Shown piece after piece: positions 26,469 through 33,942 of a stretch of DNA of 64,000 bases. This DNA comes from Rubricoccus sp038746605 (GTDB lineage: Bacteria > Bacteroidota > Rhodothermia > Rhodothermales > Rubricoccaceae), in the NCBI GenBank assembly GCA_038746605.1, contig JBCDKM010000004.1, forward strand, positions 1 through 64,000, written 5' to 3'. Numbering within the stretch: position 1 is the first letter of the stretch; every line of letters begins with the position of its first letter. Under the pieces are notes generated by a model. It saw nothing but the letters and a program-made list of their open reading frames with translations. It searched no databases and was not told the origin of the DNA. The translations under genes were made by a program, and so were the position numbers.

Positions 26469-29423
26469 ATGGCGAAAGCGAAGACGAAGCCCGCCCTGAA
26501 GCGCACACGCGCGAAGGGCAAGGCGAAGACCAACGGAGCCGCCCAGCGGTTCACCAGCCGCGACCTCGTCATCGAAGGCGCGCGGCAGCACAACCTCAAG
26601 GACTTCGACCTCACGCTGCCCAAGAAGAACCTCGTCGTTGTCACCGGCCCGAGCGGCAGCGGCAAGTCCTCTCTCGTCTTCGACACCATCTACGCCGAGG
26701 GCCAGCGCCGCTACGTGGAAAGCCTGAGCGCCTACGCGCGTCAGTTCCTCGACCGGATGGACAAGCCGGACGTGGACCTCATCACCGGCCTCTCGCCCGC
26801 CATCGCGATTGAGCAGCACAACGGGACCAAGAACCCGCGCTCGACGGTCGCGACGCAGACCGAGGTCTACGACTACCTCCGGCTCCTCTTCGCGAGGATC
26901 GGGACCACATTCTCACCTGTCAGCGGCGAGGTGGTGACCAAAGACAGCCCGCGAAGCGTGGCCGAGGAGATCCAGGCCACGCTCGCGGACGGCACGCGGT
27001 TCTACCTCGGCTTCCCCGTGCCCAGCCGCAAGGGCGCGAAGAAGGCACAGGAGTTGGCTGCGCTCCGCGCCCGGGGCTTCGCACGGATCGTCGTGCTACC
27101 CACGGAGAAGCAGGCGGCGAAGGGCGCCCAGCCTGAGATCGTGGACCTGACGGAAACCGACCCGGCCGATGTCAAGACGGCCGTCGCGCGGCTGCTCGTG
27201 CTCGTGGACCGGCTGGCGGTCCGCAAGGGCGAGGAGTCCACCACGAACCGCATCGCGGACAGCGTGGAGCAATCATTCCGCGAGGGCGACGAGCGGGCGG
27301 TCGTGGTCACGGTCCCGAAGGAGGGCGCGAGTGAGCGCCTGGAGTTCTCGGCGCTGTTCGAACGCGACGGGATCGTGTTCGACGAGCCCACGCCGCAGCT
27401 CTTCTCGTTCAACTCCCCGCTCGGCGCGTGCCCCACGTGCCAAGGCTTTGGGCGAGTGCCGGGCGTGGACCCGGACCTCGTCATCCCGAACCCGGACCTC
27501 ACGCTCCGCCAGGGCGCCGTCGCGCCCTTCCGAACGGAGCAGTGGAGCACGCATCAGAGAGAGTTGCTGCGCCTCGCGCGGAAGGAGCAGATCGACCTCG
27601 ACCTGCCCTACCAACTCCTCCCGCAGGAACACAAAGACCTCGTCTGGAACGGAAAGGGCGACTACATCGGCGTGACGGGGTTCTTCCGGTTCCTGGAGCG
27701 GAAGAGCTACAAGATGCACTACCGCATCTACGCCGCTCGCTTCCGTGGCTACACGCGCTGCCCGGACTGCGACGGCTACCGCCTGCGTCGGGCGGCCCTG
27801 AACGTGAAGGTCGAGGGCCCCCGCCTCGGCATGTCCGCGGACGGCCCAGAGGCGGACGAAGCCGAGACCGAGTGGCTCCACATCGGCGAGGCGAGCGAAC
27901 TCACCACCGCCGACGCGCGGCTGTTCTTCGACGGTCTCGTGCTCACGGACCACCAGCGCGCCATCGCCGGGCGCGTGCTGGACGAGGTCCAGAAGCGGCT
28001 CCGCTACCTCGTGGAAGTGGGGCTGGACTATCTCTCGCTGGACCGCCTCGCGATGACGCTCTCCGGTGGCGAGACGCAGCGCATCAACCTCGCGACCTCT
28101 CTCGGCTCCAGCCTCGTGGGCTCGCTCTACGTCCTCGACGAGCCCACCATCGGCCTCCATCCGCGCGACAACGATCGTCTGATCGCGATCCTCGAAGGCC
28201 TTCGCGACATCGGCAACACGGTCCTGGTGGTGGAGCACGACGAGCAGATGATGCGCCGCGCGGACCAGATCGTGGACATCGGGCCGGGCTCGGGCGTCCA
28301 CGGCGGGCACGTCATCTTCCAGGGCACGTTCAAGCAGGCCCTCAAGGACAAGGACAGTCTGACGGGCGCGTACCTCTCAGGACGCAAGAGCATCGCCGTC
28401 CCGGAGTCTCGGCGCGAGGTGGACGCTGAGCGCCAGATCACGGTGCGCGGTGCGCGCGAGCACAACCTGAAGCGCCTGACCGTCGACTTCCCGCTCGACC
28501 TCATCACCGTCGTCACGGGCGTCTCGGGCTCCGGCAAGAGCACTCTCGTGCACGACACCCTCTACGCCGGACTCGCGCGCCTCAAGGGCAGCGAGACGCA
28601 GGGCGTCGGCGCACACGACGCCATCGAGGGCGCCGGGCTGGTGGACGCCGTCGAGATGATCGACCAGTCGCCCATCGGCAAGTCGCCCCGCTCTAACCCG
28701 GTCACGTACGTCAAGGCGTTCGACGCCATCCGCGATCTCCTCGCGAGCACGCACCAAGCGAAGGTTCGCGGCTACCGCGCCGGAACGTTCTCCTTCAACG
28801 TGCCTGGCGGCCGCTGCGAGGTCTGCCAGGGCGACGGCGTGGTGCAGGTGGAGATGCAGTTCCTCGCGGACCTCTACCTGGAGTGCGAGGCGTGCCACGG
28901 CAAGCGCTTCAAGCAGGACGTGCTGGAAATCCGCTTCAAGGGCAAGAACGTCGCAGACATCCTCGCGATGACCATCGACGAGGCCGTGGACTTCTTCGCG
29001 GGGCAGAAGCGGATCGAGAACAAACTCAAGGTTCTCCAGGAGGTCGGCCTGGGGTACCTCACTCTGGGGCAGCCGGCCAACACGCTCTCCGGCGGCGAGG
29101 CACAACGCGTCAAGCTGGCCGCGCATCTCGGCAAGCGTCACAGCGGCCACACGCTCTACCTCTTCGACGAGCCCACGACCGGCCTCCACTTCGATGACAT
29201 CGCGAAGCTCCTGAAGGCGTTCAACGCGCTCGTGGAGGCGGGCCACTCCGTCATCCTGATCGAGCACAACCTGGACGTGATCAAGGCGGCGGACTGGGTC
29301 ATCGATATCGGCCCGGAGGGCGGGCGGCGCGGTGGGTTCGTGGTGGCAGAGGGCACGCCGGAGCAGGTCGCCGCGCATGAGACGAGCCACACCGGGCGCT
29401 TCCTGCGGGAGATCCTCGGCTGA
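26469..29423 (+). CDS. uvrA: UvrABC excinuclease subunit A
   Basis: The damage-recognition ATPase of nucleotide excision repair, 984 residues. Two ABC modules are seen: Walker A GPSGSGKSS (residues 60-68) with AEGQRRYVESLSAYARQFLD, signature LSGGETQRINLA and LYVLDEPTIGLHPRDN; then GVSGSGKSTLVHDTLY, LSGGEAQRVKLA and LYLFDEPTTGLHFDD. Zinc-finger Cys pairs CPTC/CPDC and CEVC/CEAC flank the insertion domains. The ATG at 26469 gives a basic Lys/Arg-rich leader of about 25 residues (KAKTKPALKRTRAKGKAK) not found in most UvrA proteins. The last 36 bases recur at 30614. Confidence 0.97.
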   Translation: MAKAKTKPALKRTRAKGKAKTNGAAQRFTSRDLVIEGARQHNLKDFDLTLPKKNLVVVTGPSGSGKSSLVFDTIYAEGQRRYVESLSAYARQFLDRMDKPDVDLITGLSPAIAIEQHNGTKNPRSTVATQTEVYDYLRLLFARIGTTFSPVSGEVVTKDSPRSVAEEIQATLADGTRFYLGFPVPSRKGAKKAQELAALRARGFARIVVLPTEKQAAKGAQPEIVDLTETDPADVKTAVARLLVLVDRLAVRKGEESTTNRIADSVEQSFREGDERAVVVTVPKEGASERLEFSALFERDGIVFDEPTPQLFSFNSPLGACPTCQGFGRVPGVDPDLVIPNPDLTLRQGAVAPFRTEQWSTHQRELLRLARKEQIDLDLPYQLLPQEHKDLVWNGKGDYIGVTGFFRFLERKSYKMHYRIYAARFRGYTRCPDCDGYRLRRAALNVKVEGPRLGMSADGPEADEAETEWLHIGEASELTTADARLFFDGLVLTDHQRAIAGRVLDEVQKRLRYLVEVGLDYLSLDRLAMTLSGGETQRINLATSLGSSLVGSLYVLDEPTIGLHPRDNDRLIAILEGLRDIGNTVLVVEHDEQMMRRADQIVDIGPGSGVHGGHVIFQGTFKQALKDKDSLTGAYLSGRKSIAVPESRREVDAERQITVRGAREHNLKRLTVDFPLDLITVVTGVSGSGKSTLVHDTLYAGLARLKGSETQGVGAHDAIEGAGLVDAVEMIDQSPIGKSPRSNPVTYVKAFDAIRDLLASTHQAKVRGYRAGTFSFNVPGGRCEVCQGDGVVQVEMQFLADLYLECEACHGKRFKQDVLEIRFKGKNVADILAMTIDEAVDFFAGQKRIENKLKVLQEVGLGYLTLGQPANTLSGGEAQRVKLAAHLGKRHSGHTLYLFDEPTTGLHFDDIAKLLKAFNALVEAGHSVILIEHNLDVIKAADWVIDIGPEGGRRGGFVVAEGTPEQVAAHETSHTGRFLREILG
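29388..29423 (+). repeat. uvrA 3'-end direct repeat, copy A
   Basis: The last 36 bases of uvrA, encoding HTGRFLREILG and the stop. 34 of 36 bases match 30614-30649, and both copies are followed by a long-form palindromic repeat. Confidence 0.9.
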
Positions 29424-29429
29424 GAGGCC

Positions 29430-29463
29430 CCGCCTCGGTGGGTCCGTGGGAGGACCGAGGCGG
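29430..29463. repeat. Long-form palindromic repeat, copy 11
   Basis: CCGCCTCGGTGGGTCC....GGACCGAGGCGG with outer and inner arms, six bases after the uvrA stop. Probable 3' hairpin. Confidence 0.9.
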
Positions 29464-29489
29464 ACAGGATCACCAGTGGAGCGAGGACG

Positions 29490-30164
29490 CTACTCTCGGC
29501 GGAGCCGCTCGATGGACAGGAGGATCGCCTCTTTGGTGTCCGCCGCTTCCTCCCCGGAGATCGCGGCTGCCTTCAACTCGCAATCAGAACACGACTCTCG
29601 GACCCATTGCTCCGCGTGGTCGGCTGCCGATGCTGCTGCGGTTGCGATTCTCTGCTGAGGCCACGTCCCCTTTAGCTCATTCAGTCCCTGGAGCACGAGG
29701 TCCGCGTGGGGACTGCCGACCTGGATGAGTTCGTCCACGAAGTGACCGATCGCTTCCGTCTCCGGCTCACTGGCATCGAGGAGCCCCGGGAGAGCGGTGT
29801 GCCCCGCTAACGCCAGGTGCGCGACCGACTGGGTGGAGAGCCAGCGAACCGCAGGCTCCAACGACGGATCATTGAGGAGCGCATCCACCCGGCGCACCTT
29901 TTCGCCGGTGGACAGATCCGACTGGAGGATCTCGAACGCTCGAAAGTCGAGGTCCGCAGATGCTTCACTGACCGCTTCCATTGCTTCGGTCTGCCCGATG
30001 AGCGGTTCAGCAGGGGAGCCTTTCATGGGCGCGACGTACATCGTACTCGTCACGTCGGACAAACCGCTCTCATCAAAGACGGGCTGTGGTCCTTGGGACC
30101 CGCATCCCGAAAGGAGGACGAGGGAACTGAATAACAGGGCAAATGAGGAGACGTGTGGTTTCAT
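29490..30164 (-). CDS. Lipoprotein of unknown function
   Basis: 224 residues. MKPHVSSFALLFSSLVLLSGCGSQ is a lipoprotein signal with the lipobox LSGC, Cys at residue 21. The mature part is helical and acidic, with a Cys pair (ESCSDCELK) near the C-terminus; the family is not recognised. It follows the small secreted-protein gene by 38 bases on the same strand and forms a two-gene unit. Base composition is less GC-rich than the flanks, and the unit lies between two copies of the uvrA 3' end, so it is probably inserted. Confidence 0.75.
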   Translation of the reverse strand: MKPHVSSFALLFSSLVLLSGCGSQGPQPVFDESGLSDVTSTMYVAPMKGSPAEPLIGQTEAMEAVSEASADLDFRAFEILQSDLSTGEKVRRVDALLNDPSLEPAVRWLSTQSVAHLALAGHTALPGLLDASEPETEAIGHFVDELIQVGSPHADLVLQGLNELKGTWPQQRIATAAASAADHAEQWVRESCSDCELKAAAISGEEAADTKEAILLSIERLRRE

Positions 30165-30202
30165 GAGAGTGATCGCGTGTGGACGGAAGGAGGTGGCCTC
30201 GC

Positions 30203-30454
30203 TTACCCAATCGTTCGCCCTGGGCAGCCGCCGTAGAGGCCATAGGTGCGCGAGACGAATACCATGTCCCCGCCTTCGTCTGGACAGTAGGTGTCTGTTC
30301 GACCCCACGGATTCTCCCCATCGCCCGCACTGGGCCAGTACACCCATGTATAGGTGGTACAGCCTCCGGTGAGCTGATTGACGCAGTCTGCGGGCCGCGC
30401 ATCCGCGAGCGGCGTCCACGACAGGAGTAGGAGCACTAGGACGGCACGAAGCAT
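30203..30454 (-). CDS. Small secreted protein, Cys-rich
   Basis: 83 residues: signal peptide MLRAVLVLLLLSWTPLADA, then a roughly 64-residue mature part with four Cys (CVNQLTGGC, CPDEGG, GGCPGR), aromatic residues and many Gly, suggesting disulfide-bonded export. No family recognised. A good -35/-10 pair lies 42 bases upstream, and the lipoprotein gene follows on the same strand. Confidence 0.65.
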   Translation of the reverse strand: MLRAVLVLLLLSWTPLADARPADCVNQLTGGCTTYTWVYWPSAGDGENPWGRTDTYCPDEGGDMVFVSRTYGLYGGCPGRTIG

Positions 30455-30495
30455 GGGTACTGGCTGCAGGTCTTACATAGTGCACTGAGACGCCT

Positions 30496-30524
30496 ACAAT
30501 ACATATCCTTTCTTTGATTATCAA
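30496..30524 (-). promoter_or_regulatory. Promoter of the secreted-protein/lipoprotein pair
   Basis: Minus strand TTGATA (30524-30519) and TATTGT (30501-30496), spacer 17 bases, in a strongly AT-rich patch. The -10 ends 41 bases before the start codon at 30454. The 302-base gap 30455-30756 holds this promoter, the second uvrA tail and a palindromic repeat, but no other gene. Confidence 0.5.
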
Positions 30525-30613
30525 CTCCACGTTTCCAAGCATCTCTTACTCTCTCGCACCTGGATCGCCTATCAAGCACCGTGGGGATCTGCGATGGGGT
30601 TGGCACACAGAGG

Positions 30614-30649
30614 CACACCGAGCGTTTCCTGCGGGAGATCCTCGGCTGA
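30614..30649 (+). repeat. uvrA 3'-end direct repeat, copy B
   Basis: Reads HTERFLREILG and a stop in the same sense as uvrA, with only about five plausible residues before it (GTQR) and no gene upstream. 34 of 36 bases match 29388-29423. It is a remnant of a second uvrA 3' end. Confidence 0.85.
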
Positions 30650-30654
30650 CCGTG

Positions 30655-30685
30655 CCCGCCTCGGTAGGTCTGTGGGGGAGGCGGG
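30655..30685. repeat. Long-form palindromic repeat, copy 12 (degenerate)
   Basis: CCCGCCTCGGTAGGTC....GGGGAGGCGGG; the right arm has lost part of ACCGAGG. It follows uvrA tail copy B at the same spacing as copy 11 follows copy A. Confidence 0.75.
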
Positions 30686-30756
30686 AGGTGTCGCGCGAGG
30701 GCACGGGAGGCACGGGGTCTCCGCGAACGGCCCGGGCGGCGCGTGGTACGTTCCCG

Positions 30757-31920
30757 ATGCAGCCCCCCGCTCCCCTCGTGCCTGGACCGGACCGTCCTCT
30801 CCGCATCGCCCTGTTCACGGGCAACTACCACCACGTCGAGGACGGCGTCTCGCGGACGCTCAACCGCCTCGTGCGGTATCTCCTCGCGCAAGACCACGAG
30901 GTGCTGATCGTCGGGCCGACGGTGGAGGTGCCGCCGATGGAGCACGCGGGGACGCTCGTGGCGGTGCCGAGCGTTTCCATCCCGACGCGCCCGGAGTACC
31001 GGTTCACGACGGGGTTTCCGAAGGAGGTGCGGTGGCGCGTGGCGCACTTCCGGCCCGACGTGGTGCACATCGCAACGCCGGATCGGTTGGGGTTTGCAGC
31101 GTTGAACTGGGCGGAGGCGGAGGGTCTGCCGGTAGTGTCCTCGTACCACACGCACTTCCCCTCGTACCTGGGGTATTACCACGCGGGGGCGCTGGAGCCG
31201 GTGTTGTGGCGCATCGCGCGGCGGTTTTACAACCGGGTGGCGGAGGTCTTCGTCCCGACGCCGAGCATGGCGGAGGTGCTGCGCGAGAACGGGATCACGG
31301 CGCCGCTGGAGTTATGGCCTCGCGGCGTGGAGACGGACCGGTTCCGTCCAGAAGCTCGTTCGATGGAATGGCGGCGTGCGCGCGGCTTCGCGGACGAGGA
31401 CGTGGTGGTGACGTTCGTCTCGCGGCTGGTCAAGGAGAAGAGCATCGACGTGTACGCGGACGTGGTGAACCGGCTGGCGGGCGAGGGGCGGCGCGTGCGC
31501 GGGCTGGTGGTAGGGTCGGGGCCAGAGCGCGAGGCGATGGAGGCGGCGCTGCCGGAGGGCGTGTTCACGGGGCACCTCGGCGGGGAGGAGATCGCGACAG
31601 CGTATGCGTCCTCGGACGTGTTTCTCTTCCCGAGCGAGACGGAGACGTTCGGGAACGTGACGTTGGAGGCGATGGCGAGCGGCCTCCCGGCGGTCTGCGC
31701 GGACGCAGTGGGTAGTTCCTCACTGGTGGTGGACGGGACGACGGGGCTGCTGTGTCCGCCTCGCGATACGGAGGCGTTCGCCTCGGCGACGGCGCGGCTG
31801 GTGGGGGACGCGGCGCTTCGGGGGCGGATGGGGACGGCGGCGCGGGAGCGGGCGCTGACGTATGACTGGGACGCGATCCTGGGTCGGCTGGCGGGGCGGT
31901 ACCGGGCGGTGGCCGGGTAG
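30757..31920 (+). CDS. Glycosyltransferase family 4 (mannosyl/sulfoquinovosyl-type)
   Basis: 387 residues with the GT-B fold. Near the start is IALFTGNYHHVEDGVSRTL, the glycine-poor acceptor loop typical of MgtA/SqdX-like enzymes, then VVHIATPDRLG and YHTHFPSYLGYY. The donor domain shows VTFVSRLVKEKSI, LVVGSGPERE and FLFPSETETFGNVTLEAMAS, the EX7E motif with the two catalytic-site Glu residues. It probably adds a hexose to diacylglycerol or another envelope lipid; donor and acceptor are unresolved. TACGTTCC lies just before the ATG. Confidence 0.9.
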   Translation: MQPPAPLVPGPDRPLRIALFTGNYHHVEDGVSRTLNRLVRYLLAQDHEVLIVGPTVEVPPMEHAGTLVAVPSVSIPTRPEYRFTTGFPKEVRWRVAHFRPDVVHIATPDRLGFAALNWAEAEGLPVVSSYHTHFPSYLGYYHAGALEPVLWRIARRFYNRVAEVFVPTPSMAEVLRENGITAPLELWPRGVETDRFRPEARSMEWRRARGFADEDVVVTFVSRLVKEKSIDVYADVVNRLAGEGRRVRGLVVGSGPEREAMEAALPEGVFTGHLGGEEIATAYASSDVFLFPSETETFGNVTLEAMASGLPAVCADAVGSSSLVVDGTTGLLCPPRDTEAFASATARLVGDAALRGRMGTAARERALTYDWDAILGRLAGRYRAVAG

Positions 31921-31922
31921 GT

Positions 31923-31942
31923 CCGCCTCAGCATCGAGGCGG
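31923..31942. repeat. Short palindromic repeat, copy 13 (one-base variants)
   Basis: CCGCCTCAGCATCGAGGCGG, directly after the GT4 stop codon. Confidence 0.8.
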
Positions 31943-31962
31943 GGAGATTCGGGGCCTCTTCG

Positions 31963-32193
31963 GGGGCTTGCGAGGTGGCGGCGGGGTGGTGCACGGCCGT
32001 CCCGGGGACTTGTACGGTGATTTCTGGGACTTGCACCGTGACTTCGGGAGCTTGCACAGTGATTTTTGGATCTTGCCCGATGCCGTCTGGGGCTTGCACA
32101 ACGGTTTCTGGGCCTTGCGAGGTGATGCTTGGGGCCTACACGGTGCTCATTGGGAGGTGCGCGGCCGTGTCTGGGGGGTGCGCGGTGTGTTGG
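31963..32193. repeat. Tandem repeat, 11 x 21 bp
   Basis: Eleven exact-length 21-base units with consensus near GGGRCTTGCACGGTGATTTCT; diverged copies differ by 3-10 bases. Because 21 is a multiple of three, several frames remain open and encode heptad repeats, for example G-T-C-T-V-I-S on the plus strand and Q-A-P-E-V-T-V on the minus strand. No start, ribosome site or homology supports a gene. A diverged unit may also lie at 31942-31962. The gap 31921-32478 otherwise holds only palindromic repeats. Confidence 0.85.
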
Positions 32194-32206
32194 GGGGCCA
32201 GTGGGT

Positions 32207-32226
32207 CCGCCTCGGGGCCGAGGTGG
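32207..32226. repeat. Short palindromic repeat, copy 14
   Basis: CCGCCTCGGGGCCGAGGTGG, at the end of the 21-bp tandem array. Confidence 0.7.
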
Positions 32227-32342
32227 GGGTGGTAAGGCGGTCGGAGGTGGTGCTTGGGGGCCCGGGGGCCTCGCCTGGGCAGTGCGCTGAGTTGGAAGGT
32301 GGGCGCTCGTCTGGAGAGCACACCCCCCGCCGCTGTCGCGGC

Positions 32343-32371
32343 AGCCCCCCTCGCCAGGGGCAAGGGGGGCT
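32343..32371. repeat. Inverted repeat of a second family
   Basis: AGCCCCCC (32343-32350) and GGGGGGCT (32364-32371) flank TCGCCAGGGGCAA. A related hairpin sharing TCGC..GGGGCAAG lies at 63372-63404. Confidence 0.6.
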
Positions 32372-32414
32372 TGTCTTTGGCCGGGATGCTCTTGGGCTGG
32401 GGTGCCGGGTCTTT

Positions 32415-32434
32415 CCGCCTCGGGGCCGAAGCAG
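32415..32434. repeat. Short palindromic repeat, copy 15 (degenerate)
   Basis: CCGCCTCGGGGCCGAAGCAG; left arm intact, right arm mutated. Confidence 0.5.
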
Positions 32435-32478
32435 GGGGAGTAGCGCGGGGCGCTGGCCGGGTCGGGGAGGTACCATGC

Positions 32479-32697
32479 ATGCGGCTCCGCTCGTCTGCAT
32501 CCACGATGTTTCTTCTCCTTTTTCTTCTTGTCGCCGCCTTGCTTGGCGCCGAGAACCGGCCTTTTGATCCCGAGGTCCTCACCGATATCCAAGGAACGTG
32601 GGGCTGGGTGGAGGGAACACACACCTGCGAGACCAACCCCCACACGATCCGCCTGTCCAAGGACGGCCAGCGGCTCACGTTCACGTACCCTCATCCC
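32479..32697 (+). pseudogene. 5' fragment of a small secreted protein gene
   Basis: From ATG 32479 (or 32506) the frame gives a hydrophobic signal (MFLLLFLLVAALLGAENRPF) and a compact domain (LTDIQGTWGWVEGTHTCETN, TIRLSKDGQRLTFTYP). At about base 32698 it runs into sequence that is the antisense of an acetyltransferase gene, so the rest of the natural protein is missing. The frame stays open to 32925 only as antisense text. Confidence 0.65.
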
Positions 32698-32709
32698 ATC
32701 GTGGAGGCA

Positions 32710-32907
32710 ACCGGGCGGCTCGTCCTCCAGCATCGCGATCCAGTGCTCCACCGGGTCGCCGTGGCCGGATCCGTAGTCCCGGACGACGGCGGGCCAGGAG
32801 ACGTCCTCGCCCTCCCACCACTCGACGACGGCCGGATCGTTGAGCCAGCGGTGCAGCGTGGGGAGGTCGTCGTCGGTGAGCGGGCGGAAGGTGATGTCGA
32901 GAGACAT
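32710..32907 (-). pseudogene. 5' fragment of an AAC(6')-like GNAT acetyltransferase
   Basis: The first 66 residues (SLDITFRPLTDDDLPTLHRW, VVEWWEGEDVSWP, HGDPVEHWIAMLEDEPPG) match the N-terminus of aminoglycoside 6'-N-acetyltransferase-like GNAT proteins. At the point where the acetyl-CoA-binding core should begin, the sequence becomes the antisense of the secreted-protein fragment. The catalytic core is absent, so it is not functional. Confidence 0.7.
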
Positions 32908-32946
32908 GGCAGGTGCAGGGTCTAGCTCTGGGCTGGCGACCCGTCT

Positions 32947-33942
32947 TCAGCGTGAGCGGATCCACGCGATGGCGCATCGCGAGGCCATCCAGAGGATCAG
33001 GGGCAGGAGCACGGCTCCCCCCATGAACGCCCCGAGGCCGAGGGTGGCGGCCACTCCGACGCCGAGCGCGAGCGTCCAGATCGGAGTCCCGACGGTCAGG
33101 ATGCCGACCTCCAGGGTGGACTGGAAGTCGTCGCGCGGATGGGTGCGGACGGCCCACCACGCGAGGAGTAGGACCGGGAAGAGCAACACGACAGCAGCCG
33201 CCAATGCGGGGAGGCCGAGCACACGCCACACGAGATCGCGGGTGCGCCGATGGTCCGTCACGCGCTGGTGCCACGTCTCGATCTCGGCGTCGCCGGAGAC
33301 GAGAGCCGCGAGGCGGGCGTGTATCCGCTCGTTCATCGCCGCGAGGTGGCGCGGCGTCTCGTCCTCGGGCGCGGGCTCCACGGCCACCGGTTCGCCGATT
33401 CGTACGCGCACGTCCGGCCCCCAGCGGTCCCAGTCCGAGTACTCCACCGCGACGGGCACGACCGCAAGTCCGTCCGCCTCGGGGAGCGCGTCGAGGGCGA
33501 GGCGAGCCCAGCTTTTCTTGAGCGGACGCACCTCGCGGGACCGGAGCGAACTACCCTCGGCGAGGATCGCGCAGGCGCCGCCCGCGAGCAGATGCTCTCG
33601 GAGTTGTCCCATCGTGACCGGAAAGCCCGTCTCGATGGCGCGGCGGCCGTGATCGGCGCGGGGCATCGGGAGGATGCGAAGGAAGCGCATCGCGCGGTTC
33701 GCGAGCGGCTGGCGGAAGTAGTCCGCGCGGGCGACGAAGACGGGGCGACGCGAGGTCGCGAAGAGGATCGCGAGGGCGTCCGGGAGGTTGTTCTGGTGCG
33801 TCCCGACGATGATCAGCGGACCGTCTGGCGGGATATGCTCGGCACCGTGGACCTCGAAGCGGCGGCAGTAGCACGCCGTGAACACCCAGCGGACGTAGCC
33901 GAAGAGGGTGCGGTAGCCGAGGGTCTGGCGTGTCCCGTCCAT
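32947..33942 (-). CDS. 1-acyl-glycerol-3-phosphate acyltransferase-like protein (PlsC family)
   Basis: 331 residues. The acyltransferase domain shows IIVGTHQNNLPDAL, with the catalytic His and Asp separated by five residues as in the NHPNxxxDP subgroup rather than HX4D, then ILAEGSSLRSREVRPLKKSW in place of the PEGTRS block. C-terminal hydrophobic segments (about residues 235-257 and 275-325) anchor it in the membrane. It probably acylates a lysolipid. It starts within the stop of the symporter gene (TGATG), forming one operon. Confidence 0.85.
   Translation of the reverse strand: MDGTRQTLGYRTLFGYVRWVFTACYCRRFEVHGAEHIPPDGPLIIVGTHQNNLPDALAILFATSRRPVFVARADYFRQPLANRAMRFLRILPMPRADHGRRAIETGFPVTMGQLREHLLAGGACAILAEGSSLRSREVRPLKKSWARLALDALPEADGLAVVPVAVEYSDWDRWGPDVRVRIGEPVAVEPAPEDETPRHLAAMNERIHARLAALVSGDAEIETWHQRVTDHRRTRDLVWRVLGLPALAAAVVLLFPVLLLAWWAVRTHPRDDFQSTLEVGILTVGTPIWTLALGVGVAATLGLGAFMGGAVLLPLILWMASRCAIAWIRSR

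Noticed and set aside
31968..32567. Plus-strand heptad-repeat frame with W-x-L-x-x-D-F pattern
   Set aside because: The open frame follows from a 21-bp repeat without stops; no start site, signal or homology supports translation.
31720..32907. A 395-codon minus-strand frame beginning as a GNAT protein and running through the 21-bp repeats
   Set aside because: Only the first 66 residues look like protein; the rest is antisense and repeat sequence of low complexity.
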